Shown here: positions 10,340-20,174 of the stretch, piece by piece | How the letters are laid out: every line of letters begins with the position of its first letter | Numbering within the stretch: position 1 is the first letter of the stretch | From: RPQJ01 sp963754535 | GTDB taxonomy: Bacteria; Pseudomonadota; Gammaproteobacteria; Steroidobacterales; Steroidobacteraceae | Direction: 5' to 3' | Length of the DNA stretch: 64,000 nt | NCBI GenBank assembly: GCA_963754535.1 | Contig: CAVWGG010000008.1 | Coordinates: forward strand, 1 to 64,000 | Made by a program: the position numbers and the translations under genes | Notes under the pieces: model-generated | Seen by the model: only the letters and a program-made list of their open reading frames with translations | Databases searched by the model: none | Told to the model about the DNA's origin: nothing

Positions 10340-10704
10340 AGGCGCGACTCGCGGCGCGCTGGCTGAGCGACGACCAGCAGCGGCAGTCTGTCAATGGCTC
10401 GATCGCGACTGATGCGTTGCCGATGCCGGTCGCACAGGATCTTGACGAACGCGCCCGTCACGCTGTGGCCGTAATCGTCGTCTTCGTCGGTCTGTTCGAC
10501 GCGCGAGCCATCTTCGAACAGCACATCGACGTGGCAACGTGCGCAGTGCCCCTGCGGACCCGCGCCGGGCTCCTCGTACAGGTCGACCTTGACCGTGTTG
10601 ATGCGGCGTCGCAGCGCCTGGGCCAGCCGCTCGGTCTCGTGATGCACCATCGTACGCAGCTCATCGGACAGGTCGATGCCGTGGGCCCTGACTTCCGTTC
10701 TCAT
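10120..10704 (-). CDS. HPF/RaiA-like ribosome-associated domain protein
   Basis: The first 95 residues resemble the S30EA/HPF fold of ribosome hibernation factors: MRTEVRAHGIDLSDELRTMV, then an amphipathic helix ETERLAQALRRRI, then strands around VKVDLYEEP and CHVDVLFEDGSRVEQTDEDDD. In that family the protein binds the 30S subunit in stationary phase or stress. The reading frame continues to 194 residues and overlaps the end of the convergent carboxyltransferase gene by 220 bp. The tail past residue 115 looks like antisense coding sequence. Another frame would stop before 10339, so a small indel near 10400-10450 that lengthened the open frame is possible. Only the first 110 residues are supported. 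Confidence 0.6.
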   Translation of the reverse strand: MRTEVRAHGIDLSDELRTMVHHETERLAQALRRRINTVKVDLYEEPGAGPQGHCARCHVDVLFEDGSRVEQTDEDDDYGHSVTGAFVKILCDRHRQRISRDRAIDRLPLLVVAQPARRESRLYGRYANSSGCVARSGAAMSANSQSSLRVSRGSMISSIWNFSADRNGERIRLSRCVISAASAARSSAASSSAL

Positions 10705-11009
10705 GGCTTCATCCCCTGAGTGCCATCGACCGTTGCGCGCAGCTGAGTCTGCTCCCGACCGAAAGTGAAATCATCTTGCGACGCGTTGCCGTCGCCCTCA
10801 CGGTCGCCGCAATACGAATCGCACTCAGTCCAGAGCTTAGTCGCGTGAAGGCCATGGAAGTTCCGCGGTCGGCGTCTTCCGACGCGGCGTGACCGCCGCC
10901 ACTGACGGCGCGGGCCCTCGCATCCGTTGCTTCCACACTGCAACGATGGACAACGGCCGCCTAGGATGCACGTCTCCTGTGGCTATTGGCGCGTGCCCGA
11001 GGTCCCTCC
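10705..11009. other. Intergenic region, divergent, no gene recognised
   Basis: This 305 bp region separates the minus-strand HPF-like gene from the plus-strand DUF3187 gene and so should contain both promoters. A minus-strand reading frame across 10701-10943 has no recognisable domain and unremarkable composition for the local GC. I treat it as chance. No clear sigma-70 boxes or hairpins were seen. Confidence 0.5.
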
Positions 11010-11987
11010 ATGCGACGCACTGCCCACTTGATTTCCTGCGCCAGCGCGGTGGCTTGCCTGATCCCCGTGACCGGCGCGCACGCCGAGCCGCTCGCGACAC
11101 GCAACCAGCACCCCCTCGTCGCGTTGTATGGCCTGCCGATGCCGCTTGCAGCGCGATTGCCGGGAGCAGGCTCGGGACGCATCGGGGCCAATCTCAACTG
11201 GAGCAATTTCGCCACGACGGACTCGTCAGACCAACGCAGCTACACGCTCGATGGCGAGGTATTCGAGGTGCGCGTGCAGGCAGAGCACGCGATGGGCGAT
11301 CGTTTCGCCGTGCACGGCGAACTGGCATGGCGGCAATTGAGCGGTGGCTCGCTCGATTCGCTGGTTGAAAACTGGCACGACCTGTTCGGTATGCCGAACG
11401 GCGCACGCGATCGACTGCCCGAAGATGCATTGCTGATCGACTACAGCGCCGGGGAATCGACATTACTGCGGGTCGAGAACGATTCCTCGGGACTCGCGGA
11501 CCTTCCGCTTTCGCTCGGCTACCAGTTGACTGCGTCCGAGCGAGGTGCCGTTGCAACGTGGCTCACGCTCAAGGTGCCGACTGGGAAGGCCGAAGACCTG
11601 ACGGGCAGCGGCGCCGTCGATGTCGCCCTGTCGCTGGCAGGTGAACGACAACTGTCGGACCGCTGGCAGTTGTTCGGACAGGCGAACGTGGCGTGGCTCG
11701 GCAACGGTGACGTACTCGAGGACCTGCAGCAGGATTTCGCAGGTTCGTTGCTCGCCGGCACGACGTGGCAGGCCTGGCGCGGCCTCGAACTGACCGCGCA
11801 ACTGGAGGCGAACACCGCAGTGATGGATACAGGCACCGATCTCGACGGCGACGCTGTCGTGCTTACGCTCGGTGGGCGTTATCGAACGCAATCCGGCTGG
11901 ATGTGGGATTTCGGCTTCAGCGAAGACCTGCAGGTCGATGCGTCGCCGGACATCGTGTTCCTGCTGGCAGTCCGACACTCCTTATAA
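11010..11987 (+). CDS. DUF3187 outer-membrane protein
   Basis: This 325-residue exported protein starts MRRTAHLISCASAVACL with a signal peptide ending at GAHA. The mature part begins with NQHPLVALYGLP, characteristic of the DUF3187 family. Alternating hydrophobic strands with aromatic residues and a final strand ending FLLAVRHSL fit an outer-membrane beta-barrel of about 12 strands. The ATG at 11010 is chosen because GAGG lies about 8 bp upstream. A frame start eight codons earlier lacks a ribosome site. The function of DUF3187 proteins is not established. There is no obvious operon partner: the next gene, a flavin oxidoreductase, is 139 bp downstream. Confidence 0.8.
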   Translation: MRRTAHLISCASAVACLIPVTGAHAEPLATRNQHPLVALYGLPMPLAARLPGAGSGRIGANLNWSNFATTDSSDQRSYTLDGEVFEVRVQAEHAMGDRFAVHGELAWRQLSGGSLDSLVENWHDLFGMPNGARDRLPEDALLIDYSAGESTLLRVENDSSGLADLPLSLGYQLTASERGAVATWLTLKVPTGKAEDLTGSGAVDVALSLAGERQLSDRWQLFGQANVAWLGNGDVLEDLQQDFAGSLLAGTTWQAWRGLELTAQLEANTAVMDTGTDLDGDAVVLTLGGRYRTQSGWMWDFGFSEDLQVDASPDIVFLLAVRHSL

Positions 11988-12126
11988 GGACGTTGCCCGG
12001 CCGGCCAACGTCTCGGCGCGCCGCCAACCGGAGCGGACCGTCGCGTCGCCGAAATTCGCCGGACTCGCGGTCAGTATTTGTACTGGCTCAGCCCCTCGCC
12101 GGCGCCCCAACTGTTAGGGTGCGCCG

Positions 12127-13560
12127 ATGAACGCACCCTTACCCCGGATCATCCAGGGCGGCATGGGAGTCGCCGTATCCTCGTGGCGACTGGCACGAGC
12201 GGTCTCCATGCGCGGCCAACTCGGCGTCGTCTCGGGCACGGGTATCGACACGGTCATTGCACGCCGCCTGCAGATGGGCGATCCCGGCGGTCACCTGCGC
12301 GCAGCGTTCGATGCATTTCCGGTTGCCGAGATCGCCAGACGAGTCTGGGAACGACATTACGTCGAAGGCGGCAAGGCGCCAGGCACGGCCTACAAGTCGA
12401 AGGCGGTGCCGTCGATCAAGATGCCAGTGGCACTGCTCGACCTGATCGTGCTGAGCAACTTCGCCGAGGTGTATCTCGCGAAGTCAGGACACACCGGACT
12501 GGTCGGCATCAACCTGCTCGAGAAGGTGCAACTGCCGAACCTTGCCACCCTGTACGGCGCGATGCTCGCGGGTGTCGATTACGTGCTGATGGGCGCCGGC
12601 ATTCCACGTTCGATACCTGCCGTGCTGGATCACTTCGCGGCTGGCGAACCTGCTGAACTGACATTGGACGTCGCAGGCGCGTTGCCCGGCGAGAAGTTCG
12701 TCAGCCGCTTCGATCCACGCGACTACCTGGGCGACGCCCTCCGTGCACTGAAGCGGCCGCAATTCCTGGCCATCATCTCGTCCTCGACGCTGGCGCTCAC
12801 GCTTGCGCGCAAGAGCAATGGGCGAGTCGACGGCTTCGTCGTCGAAGGCCCGAGCGCCGGCGGCCACAATGCCCCGCCTCGCGGCGCGAAAGTTCTCGAC
12901 GACAAGGGCGAGCCCGTCTACGGATTACGCGACTCGCCGGACCTCGAGCAGATTCGAGCGCTGGGACTGCCGTTCTGGATGGCCGGATCGTACGGCGATG
13001 CCGCCCGGCTGCAGCAGGCGTTGGAACTGGGCGCGAGCGGCATCCAGGTCGGCACCGCGTTCGCGTTCTGCGACGAATCCGGCCTGGCCACCGATTTGAA
13101 AGAGTCGGTAATCGCGGCCAGTCGCGAAGGCCGGCTCTCGATCTTCACCGATCCGCATGCCTCGCCAACGGGCTTTCCGTTCAAGGTGTTGAGCGTGCCG
13201 GGCACCGTCTCCGACGCCAACGTATTCGAAGCCCGCGAGCGCATCTGCGACCTCGGCTACCTGCGGCAGACCTATCGGGAGTCGGACGGCAGCCTTGGTT
13301 ATCGTTGCTCGGGCGAACCTCTCGAGGACTTCCTGCGCAAGGGCGGCACCGAAGCCGAAACGCACGGTCGCAAGTGCCTGTGCAACGGGTTGGTCGCGGC
13401 CGTCGACTACGGACAGTTACGTCACGGCGGTGAACTGGAGCCTGCCATCGTGACGGCGGGCGACGACGCGTCGCAGGTGTACAAGTTCGTGCGTGAGGGT
13501 CGCGCGAGTTACTCCGCGGACGACGTCATCGATCGACTGCTCGATTTGCCGGTCGCCTGA
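12127..13560 (+). CDS. Nitronate monooxygenase/2-nitropropane dioxygenase-like flavoprotein
   Basis: This 477-residue TIM-barrel FMN enzyme has the start PRIIQGGMGVAVSS, the phosphate-binding segment ELGASGIQVGTAFAF and the substrate-side motif EGPSAGGHNAPPRG. Nitronate monooxygenases, FabK and PfaD share this fold. At 477 residues it is about 100 longer than typical single-domain members. The extra C-terminal part carries a cysteine pair (KCLCNGL near residue 420) and could be a lid or a metal site. It may oxidise alkyl nitronates or reduce an enoyl thioester. The motif set does not decide. The ATG at 12127 directly begins the conserved fold. It converges on and overlaps the Crp-like gene by about 50 bp. 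Confidence 0.82.
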   Translation: MNAPLPRIIQGGMGVAVSSWRLARAVSMRGQLGVVSGTGIDTVIARRLQMGDPGGHLRAAFDAFPVAEIARRVWERHYVEGGKAPGTAYKSKAVPSIKMPVALLDLIVLSNFAEVYLAKSGHTGLVGINLLEKVQLPNLATLYGAMLAGVDYVLMGAGIPRSIPAVLDHFAAGEPAELTLDVAGALPGEKFVSRFDPRDYLGDALRALKRPQFLAIISSSTLALTLARKSNGRVDGFVVEGPSAGGHNAPPRGAKVLDDKGEPVYGLRDSPDLEQIRALGLPFWMAGSYGDAARLQQALELGASGIQVGTAFAFCDESGLATDLKESVIAASREGRLSIFTDPHASPTGFPFKVLSVPGTVSDANVFEARERICDLGYLRQTYRESDGSLGYRCSGEPLEDFLRKGGTEAETHGRKCLCNGLVAAVDYGQLRHGGELEPAIVTAGDDASQVYKFVREGRASYSADDVIDRLLDLPVA

Positions 13561-14307
13561 GCGGAAGCTGCAAAGCTCGAGGTGCCCTGGTTCCAGCTTG
13601 CGTCGGGCAGCAGGCGGTTCAACTCCTGTTTGACCACCGCGTAGCACTCGCACACGCGGGTCTCCAGTCCCGTGCGCTCGAGCACCGAGATGTGTCCCCG
13701 CCGGTACCGGATGACGCCGGCACGCTGCAGGTTCCCGGCCGCCTCGGTAATGCCTTCCCGTCGCACCCCGAGCATGCTGGCGACCAGTTCCTGCGTCATG
13801 ACCAATTCGCGTGACGGCACTCGATCGAGGGTCCGCAACAGCCAGCGGCACAGCTGTTGCTCCACTGTGTGGTGCCGGTTGCAGACCGCCGTCAGGGAGA
13901 CCTGCGTGATCAGTGCCTGGGTGTAACGCAGCAGCAACACGCTGCATCAAGCCGGCGCGATTGAACTCCTGCTTGAGCAGCCGACCCGCCAGCCGGTACG
14001 CATGACCGCCGGTCTGCACCACGGCCGAGCTCGACGTGGTGTCGCCGCCCATGAAGAGCGCAATTCCCACGAGACCCTCGTTGCCCACCCCAGCGGATTC
14101 CGCCATCGCGCCGGACTCCAGGACATAGTGCAGCGATACGATGGAGGTGGTCGGGAAATAGGCGTACTGCAACTGCTCGCCGGGTTCGTAGAGCATTTCG
14201 CCGAGCGGCAACGGAACGAGTTCAAGATGCGCGGCCAATCGCCCGAGATCCGCCGCGGGCAGACTGGCGAGCAGGTGGTTCTGCAAGTGATTGTGGAGTA
14301 TCGGCAT
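13509..14307 (-). CDS. Crp/Fnr-family transcription regulator, one apparent frameshift
   Basis: This regulator of 265 residues has an N-terminal cyclic-nucleotide-binding-like barrel (MPILHNHLQNHLLASLP, then GEMLYEPGEQLQYAYFP) and a C-terminal winged helix (TQELVASMLGVRREGITEAAG). The frame changes near 13940-13945, where one extra base separates EFNRAGLMQR from LLLRYTQALITQV. Deleting it gives 266 codons. It lacks the Fnr iron-sulfur cysteines, and residues for cAMP binding are not evident, so its signal is unknown. It is the last gene of a minus-strand run that starts with the hybrid histidine kinase, 24 bp from the response regulator, suggesting it is co-transcribed with that phosphorelay. 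Confidence 0.8.
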
Positions 14308-14331
14308 CGCGACGCGCTGACGGCCTGCGCC

Positions 14332-15157
14332 CTATCGCCCTGCGGTGGTTTCAACACCGATGCCGCGGTAGCCGATGAAGCGGCAGGCCTGGTTGAACAT
14401 CGGCTCGCCACTCACCCGGTACTGCTGGCGCGAGCCATCGGCATTGACGCGGCTGAGGGCCAGGTCGATGAAGGGTTGCCGTTCGGCAATCTTCGTCTGC
14501 AGCACCTTGCGCTCTTCCTCGTTCCAACCGGTCATTCGGTCGTCGCCCGTCGCGCCCGCGAGCGGCTCGACCCGCATGCCGAGCATCTCCAGGACCGGGC
14601 CGGATACCCGGGTGAAACTCCCTGTTTCGTCCTGCTCCCAATACCAGTCCGATGCCAGTTCGGTGAGGCTGCGATAACGCGCCTCGCTTTCGCGCAGCTC
14701 AGCGGTCCGGTCCTGTACCGCCTGTTCCAGTTCCCTGGCGTAGCCCTCGAGTTTCTTGTACAGCAGCCGGACTTCCAGCATGTTGTGGATGCGAGTCTTT
14801 GCTTCAACCAGGTCGAACGGCTTGCTGATGAAGTCCTTGGCGCCGGACTGCAACGCGCGCAGCTTGTGACCCGGCTGGGCCGTGAGCACGATGACCGGCA
14901 GGTAGCTTTCGGTGGCGCTCGCCTTGAGTGCCGCCATCACCGCGAATCCGTCCATGCCGGGCATCTGCAGATCGAGCAGGATCAGGTCGTAGCAGTTCTT
15001 GCGATGCAGGGCGCAGACCTCCCGCGGGTTCATCGTCGAGGCAATGCAGGTGTAACCCGCATCGCCCAGCAACTGCTCGAGCAACTGCACGTTGGCCTGC
15101 TTGATCGTCGACGACCAGGATGCGGGCGCCGAGAATGTCGAGCGAGTCGTTGTTCAT
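14332..15157 (-). CDS. Response regulator with PAS domain, one apparent frameshift
   Basis: This 274-residue protein has a receiver domain (RILVVDDQ, then LILLDLQMPGMDG with the phosphoacceptor aspartate, then KPFDL), a short coiled-coil linker (KKLEGYARELEQAVQDRTAELRESE) and a C-terminal PAS domain (YRSLTELASDWYWEQDE). It has no DNA-binding or enzymatic output domain and stops cleanly after the PAS domain. An extra base at about 15096-15101 shifts the frame just after the first aspartates. Removing it joins VVDDQA to ANVQLLEQLL and gives 275 codons. Its ATG overlaps the stop of the hybrid kinase gene (ATGA), so the two are translationally coupled and it is likely that kinase's phosphorylation partner. 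The output is probably through protein contact. Confidence 0.8.
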
Positions 15158-16864
15158 GAGTTCTCCGCCTCGCCGGCCCGAGCGGCTTGCGATTCAACGA
15201 ATTTGAGCGCCACATCGAGCGTATCCATGAACTCGTTGACCTTGATCGGCTTGGTGAGATAACGGAAGAAGCCTGCCTCCATCCCTCGCGCGATGTCGCG
15301 TGGCACCGCATTGGCACTGAGCGCGACGACCGGGATGCGAGCTGTCACGGCGTCCTGCGCCAGCACTTTCAGCGCCTGGATGCCGCTGATACCGGGCAGG
15401 TTGATGTCCATGAGGATCACGTCCGGCAGCGATGCGCGGGCAATCTCGATGCCGCGGTTACCGTCCCGTGCAGTCAACAGACGGATATCGGGCCGGCGCG
15501 CGATGAGATCTTCAACCAGCATCAGGTTGGCGGGATTGTCCTCGACGTACAGCAATGTGCGCAGATTCGTCTGCGCGTGCAGCAATTCGGGGGTAACTGC
15601 TGCGACATCGGTGTTGCTGCCGGCATGATCCAACCCGGTCGCCAGGTTCAGCTCGATCCAGAATGCACTGCCTTTGCCGACCGTGCTTTCCACGCCAATG
15701 ACGCCACCCATCAATTCGACCAGCCGCTTGCACACCACCAGGCCGATTCCCGTGCCCTCCTCCGTGCTCGCCGCGCGCCCGAGCCGATTGAACGACTGGA
15801 ACAGCTGCGCAATGTCATCGGCGGACAACCCCTCGCCCGTGTCCTCGACCCGGATGCGCACGCGTCCCGGCGTGCTCAGCGGCACAACTGACGACCACCG
15901 TGCCGTCGATCCGGTTGTACTTGATCGCGTTGGACAGGAGATTGATCAGGACCTGCTTGACCCGCGTCCGGTCAGCTTGAACGAAGTGCGGGATTTCCAG
16001 CCGGGGAAAGCTCACGCGGATGCCGCGTTGCTGCGCCTGCGGCTCGATCATCGTCTGGCACTCGAGCATGACGTCGGCCAGGGACACGGGTTCCGGCGAC
16101 AGCGACAGCTTGCCTGACTCGATCAACGCGAGATCGAGGACCTCGTTGATCAATTCCAGCAGGTACCAGCCTGCTTTCAGTATCTGGTCGATGCTCCGCT
16201 TCTGCGACGGCGTCGGCTGCGGGGTGCCGGTCTCGATGAGTTGCGCAAAGCCGAGGATCGCGCCGAGAGGCGTGCGCAATTCGTGACTCATGCTCGACAG
16301 GAAGTCCGACTTGGCGAGGTTGGCTTTCTCAGCGACGGACATCGCCTCGAGCAATTCGAGCTCGACCTGCTTACGCACGGAATTGTCGGTGCCGATCAAC
16401 AGGTAGCCGATGATGTCGTCGTAGTCGTCGCGCAGCGCCGTGATCGACACGATGGCCGGGAAGCGACTGCCGTCCTTGCAGATATACGTCAGCTCGTAGA
16501 TGTCCTCGATCCCGCGCGAGGCCTTGAACGCCAGGGCCTCGAAGCCCGGCGTGATGGTGGTCTCGAGTTCGACGCTCAGCGCCTGCGCACGCGCCATCAC
16601 TTCCTCGGGATCGTGGATGTCGCTGGGCCGGATCCGGTTCACGACCTCGGCGGCCTGGTAGCCGAGCATCCGCTCGGCGCCGACGTTGAACAGCTGGATG
16701 ATCCCTTTCTCGTCGGTGGCGATGATCGAGAAGTTGGCGCTGGTCAGGATCGCGTTCTGCAATGCACCGGTCTTGAGCAAGGCCGCCTCGCGCCGCAATT
16801 CGGTGATGCCAGCGGCCTTGGCACGCTCGTAGGCCACGGTGGGACCTTTTCCAGTCTCGGGCAT
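15154..16864 (-). CDS. Hybrid sensor histidine kinase (PAS-HisKA-HATPase-REC), one apparent frameshift
   Basis: This is a 569-residue cytoplasmic kinase without membrane segments. Domains in order are: PAS (about residues 40-160, with IIATDEKGIIQLFNVGAERM), phosphoacceptor helix (SMSHELRTPLGA, about 195-205), ATP-binding domain (NLLSNAIKYN, DTGEGLS, GTGIGLVV) and receiver (LLYVEDNPAN, DVILMDINLPG, LTKPIKV). The extra base at about 15880-15885 falls between the N box and the G1 box. Removing it gives 570 codons and joins VVVSCA to PLSTPGRVRI. The start MPETGKGPTV has GGAG 7 bp upstream. It is followed by the PAS response regulator and the Crp-like gene. The OprC-type receptor gene lies upstream on the same strand, 155 bp away. 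Confidence 0.85.
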
Positions 16865-17019
16865 GGTCACACTCCGTATTGGACGCACACTTGCGGCATG
16901 GGCAGCCGGACGGAGGGTTCCGCCTGAGCGGGCAAGAGTCACGGTAGGGCCGACTCGCGTCTGTGCGTTCGCGCACATAGGCCTGTCTGGCGAGCCTGGT
17001 CAGGCTTGTAAACCGGGCC

Positions 17020-19117
17020 TCAGAATGTCAGGTCAAGCTTCATCCACAGGGTGCGGCCCGGTTCGTTGACCTTCGTGGTCTGCTCATAGCCAGAGACCAT
17101 CGCGCCGCCGCGGCTCAAATGCTCGGCGTAGGTTTGGTCGAACAGGTTGTCGACGCCCCCCGTCAGCAACATTCCTTCACGCAGCCGCCAGCCGCCGTTG
17201 AGCGAGAACACCGTAAACCCATCGGTCGGCCCAAGATCCTGGCCGACGATGTTGCCCTGGTTGACCACGTAGCGATCCTGATCCGCGACGCTGCGCACCA
17301 AGGCACCGGCCGACCAGGCGCCACGCACGTAATCCAGTCCAAGTCTCGCCTCGAGCGGCGGCATTTGCGCCAGCGGGGCGTCGTCCGTCACGTTATGGCC
17401 CTGGGTGTAGGCCAACGTACCGGAAACCCTGACCGAAGGCAGGAGAGCGTAGACCACGTCCGCCTCCCCTCCCCAGGTTGTCGCATCCACGTTGCGACTG
17501 ATCGTCGTACGACGCGTTCCCTTCATGAAGTTCGACTGGATCAGGATGTAGTCCTGTACGTCGCTGTAGAAGACGGACGTGGAGAACGACAGGCGCTCGG
17601 CCGCGTACACCAGTCCGGCGTCGAGTTGGGTCGTCTTTTCCGGGCGCGTATGGAATGCACTGAGGCTGTCAGCGCTCTCCTTTCCGGCCGAGACCAGTTC
17701 CCAGTAGTCGGGGAACCGCTCGACATGGCCGACGCCCGCGTAAAGGGTCAGCGGCGCCGTATTCAGGTCGCGCTCGTACCGGCCGAATCCGCCGACCAGC
17801 GTCTCGTTGCGCTCTTCGCCTGCGGTGGGATTCGGAACCTTGCTCATGCCGATGTTCAGCATCTCGCGCGAATCCTCGGCGTGCCAATCGTCGACCCGCA
17901 ACCCGGTAACGACTCGCCCGGAGGTGCCGGCCGTCACGCTGAACTCGGCAAAGGCCCCGGCATTGCGAAAGCGGCCATCCTCGACGCGGGCCATCGACTC
18001 GTAAGGCATGGTGGATTGATTCATCGATGATCGCAGGGTGTGGCGATTCTCCTGCAGGTCGATCCCGATGGTCCCCGCGACGCGCTCACCGAACGCCAGT
18101 TCGGCCGTTGCCTTCCCACCCGTCGTGCGCCGATCCGGATTCGACACGGATCGATTCGGCATCGTTGCCGTCGGCGTGAAGGCTCGCAAGCTGTAGTTGT
18201 CCATCACGTGATCGACGTAGTTGTAGTACGCCTGTGCTTCGATGCCCTTCAGGTGCGCGCCGCTCAACTCACGTTCAACCCGCAGGCCGACGTTGTCCCG
18301 GGCGAATTTCACGCCGTCCATCGTGCGGTCGGCATAGGCCGCCTCGCCGTCACTGAGCGCACCGCTCACTTCGACGCGTGTCTGCTCGTCAGGTGTCCAG
18401 CCCAGGGCCGCATTGCCGCTCCAGCGCATGTACTCGGGAATGCACCTCTTCCCCGTCACCGTCGCTGTAATCATCCGACTCGGCCCGGGTGCCAGTCACC
18501 TGGGCGTACACATCTGGCGAGCCTAGCCGGAGGTCGCCAACGAGATCGGTGCGGCCAAAATTGCCGATGAGCGCGCTGCCGAATCCTGTCGCGCCCGGCT
18601 CGGCAAAGCGCTCGACAGTGCGCTCGAACGAGACCGTCGCTGCCGAGTTGCCCGGCCCCTGCAATACGGTCTGCGGGCCCTTGACGACGACGATGCGGTC
18701 GTACGCTTGCGGGAATACGTACGCAGTCGGCGGGTCCATGCGCATGCCGCAGCCACCGAGCACCTGTTGTCCGTCGATCAGTATGTTGACGCGCGAAGCA
18801 GCCATGCCGCGAAACACGGGATCACCGTCGGTGCCACCTTTGCGAATGACGGAAAACCCTGGCACTGCCTTCAAGTAGTCCGCCCCGTCATGCGCCGGCA
18901 GCGGTTGGTGCGGTTGCCTGGGATCCATCACCACCAGCAACGGCGCCGACATTCGCGGCGCGGTCACGATGACTGTCTCCAGTTCATCGGCAGCGGCCGG
19001 GCTCCCCGCGGGGGCGGCGGTCACGTTGGTGGCGGCGGCAAGCCAAACGGGGATTGCCACAGTTGCAAGTGCAAACGGTCGATGTGCAGCAGGCACACCG
19101 ATGGCTCGATTGGCCAT
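17020..19117 (-). CDS. TonB-dependent copper receptor, OprC type, one apparent frameshift
   Basis: This 698-residue outer-membrane receptor has a signal peptide, a TonB-box-like segment (ELETVIVTAPR), a plug with PGFSVIRKGG and YDRIVVVKGPQTV, and a 22-strand-type barrel ending in MKLDLTF. The plug contains GGCGMRMDPPTAYVFPQ. Cys123 and Met127 have the CxxxM spacing of the OprC copper site. After removing one extra base near 18434-18436, HVM at residues 303-305 supplies the HxM half, 176 residues after Met127. As I recall, the same separation is found in Pseudomonas OprC. It should import copper across the outer membrane using TonB energy. The start has GGAG 8 bp upstream. The DUF2946 gene upstream is a common companion of this receptor family. 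Confidence 0.88.
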
Positions 19118-19227
19118 TGAGAGACTCCAGGGAAATGTCCACCGACGGCTGTCCTCGAACAGCCGTCGAACGACCGTCCGCCCGCGACCTGCGGGTTACG
19201 GGCGTACGAAGCGAGCGATTGCGTCGG

Positions 19228-19625
19228 TCAGACGAACGCCGGCGGTCCCCGGGGCGCGTGGGCTTTGGATATCTGCCGCGCCGCAGGCGCGACGAAGCGC
19301 GGCAGGAAGCTTTCCTGCTGGAGTATCGGCAGGAAATCGGCGGCGGCGATGAACATCGGCGCCGTGCCGCCCGCAGTCGCCGCAAAGACGCACGGCGCCT
19401 GGTGGTGCTTCTGTTTCGGTTGCCCGTCATCAACGGGTGCAGGGCCGGATTGCTGGACGCCTGGTTGCGACGCATGCCCGGGGCACATCGCCATCGTCAG
19501 GGCCGTGCCGCGACTGGCAACCGGCATGAATCCCGGGGCACAGTCGCCCGGATCACCAGGCCGGGCAGCACCAGCAGCGCCAGCAGGATGCGCACTGATC
19601 GCAGCTTGTGCAGGCAGCGGTTCAC
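19228..19625 (-). CDS. DUF2946 protein, copper-associated, one apparent frameshift
   Basis: This short membrane-anchored protein of about 132 residues begins with an N-terminal hydrophobic segment (RILLALLVLPGLVIRA), then VPRGFMPVASRG, cysteine-containing stretches (MCPGH, APCVF) and the terminal KAHAPRGPPAF. The VPxGFMP and ARGPPA-like motifs are hallmarks of DUF2946, whose members sit beside copper receptors. The two halves are in different frames. The break falls in a CCCGGGG run at 19532-19538, where restoring one base gives 133 codons. The GTG start at 19625 overlaps the stop of the OsmC-like gene (GTGA), supporting both the start and co-transcription. Its biochemical role is unknown. 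A periplasmic copper-handling role is inferred from context. Confidence 0.7.
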
Positions 19626-20104
19626 CGGCGCAGTTTAAGCAATGCTGCGCGCGCAGCCGGAACGTAGTTCCCGCAACGCGCGCTCAAACGGGCCGGACCG
19701 CACCGCTCGACCAGTATCAGGCCAGGGACTTCGCTCTCAACCGTGAACTCGATATCGGGTCCCACCTGGATGAGCGCCTTCACTGCACACTTCTCGATCG
19801 ACTGCAGGACGGCGGCCTGCTGCGCCTCATCAAAGCGATGCGGAAATGCCACGGTCGTCACGATGCGGGAAGGGATCAGCGATTGACCTGCCTTGCCCAC
19901 GACGCGCATGGAGATCGCAATACCCGCATCGTCGATGGCGAGTTCGCGACAAGCCTTCTTGGCGTAGACACCCGCGCAGCCGGCGAGCGCGGCATACGTC
20001 GACTCGAGCGGGTTCGGCAGGCTGCCGTCGGTCGCGTACTGATAGCGATGATTCCTGGCCAGGACATCGATCCTGGCCCCCGGCTCCAGCGTCAATTTGA
20101 ACAT
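19622..20104 (-). CDS. OsmC-family protein
   Basis: This 160-residue protein has the OsmC/Ohr fold pattern: an N-terminal strand region (ARNHRYQYATDGSLPNPLESTYAALAGC) leading into a helix with cysteines 43 and 52, and a second cysteine-bearing helix at SIEKCAVKALIQ (Cys106). Family members reduce organic hydroperoxides with a cysteine pair, while many YhfA-like members have no proven activity. Cys43 and Cys106 sit where the reactive pair would be expected. The C-terminal 30 residues are less conserved and rich in Arg and Ala. The stop overlaps the GTG start of the DUF2946 gene, so it probably belongs to the copper operon, where thiol redox defence would make sense. Confidence 0.78.
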   Translation of the reverse strand: MFKLTLEPGARIDVLARNHRYQYATDGSLPNPLESTYAALAGCAGVYAKKACRELAIDDAGIAISMRVVGKAGQSLIPSRIVTTVAFPHRFDEAQQAAVLQSIEKCAVKALIQVGPDIEFTVESEVPGLILVERCGPARLSARCGNYVPAARAALLKLRR

Positions 20105-20174
20105 GCGGCTGTCCTATGGTTCGAAGCGCCTGAAACGCAGAGACAAGCAGATTCCGAGGCAAGGCACGAGACGG

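Noticed and set aside
10701..10943. Small minus-strand gene of 80 codons in the intergenic region.
   Set aside because: No ribosome site, domain or conserved-looking sequence. It overlaps the likely promoter region.
13509..13560. Overlap of the flavoprotein and Crp-like genes as a sign of a wrong gene end.
   Set aside because: The two genes converge. A 52-bp overlap of the last codons is possible and both C-termini look acceptable.
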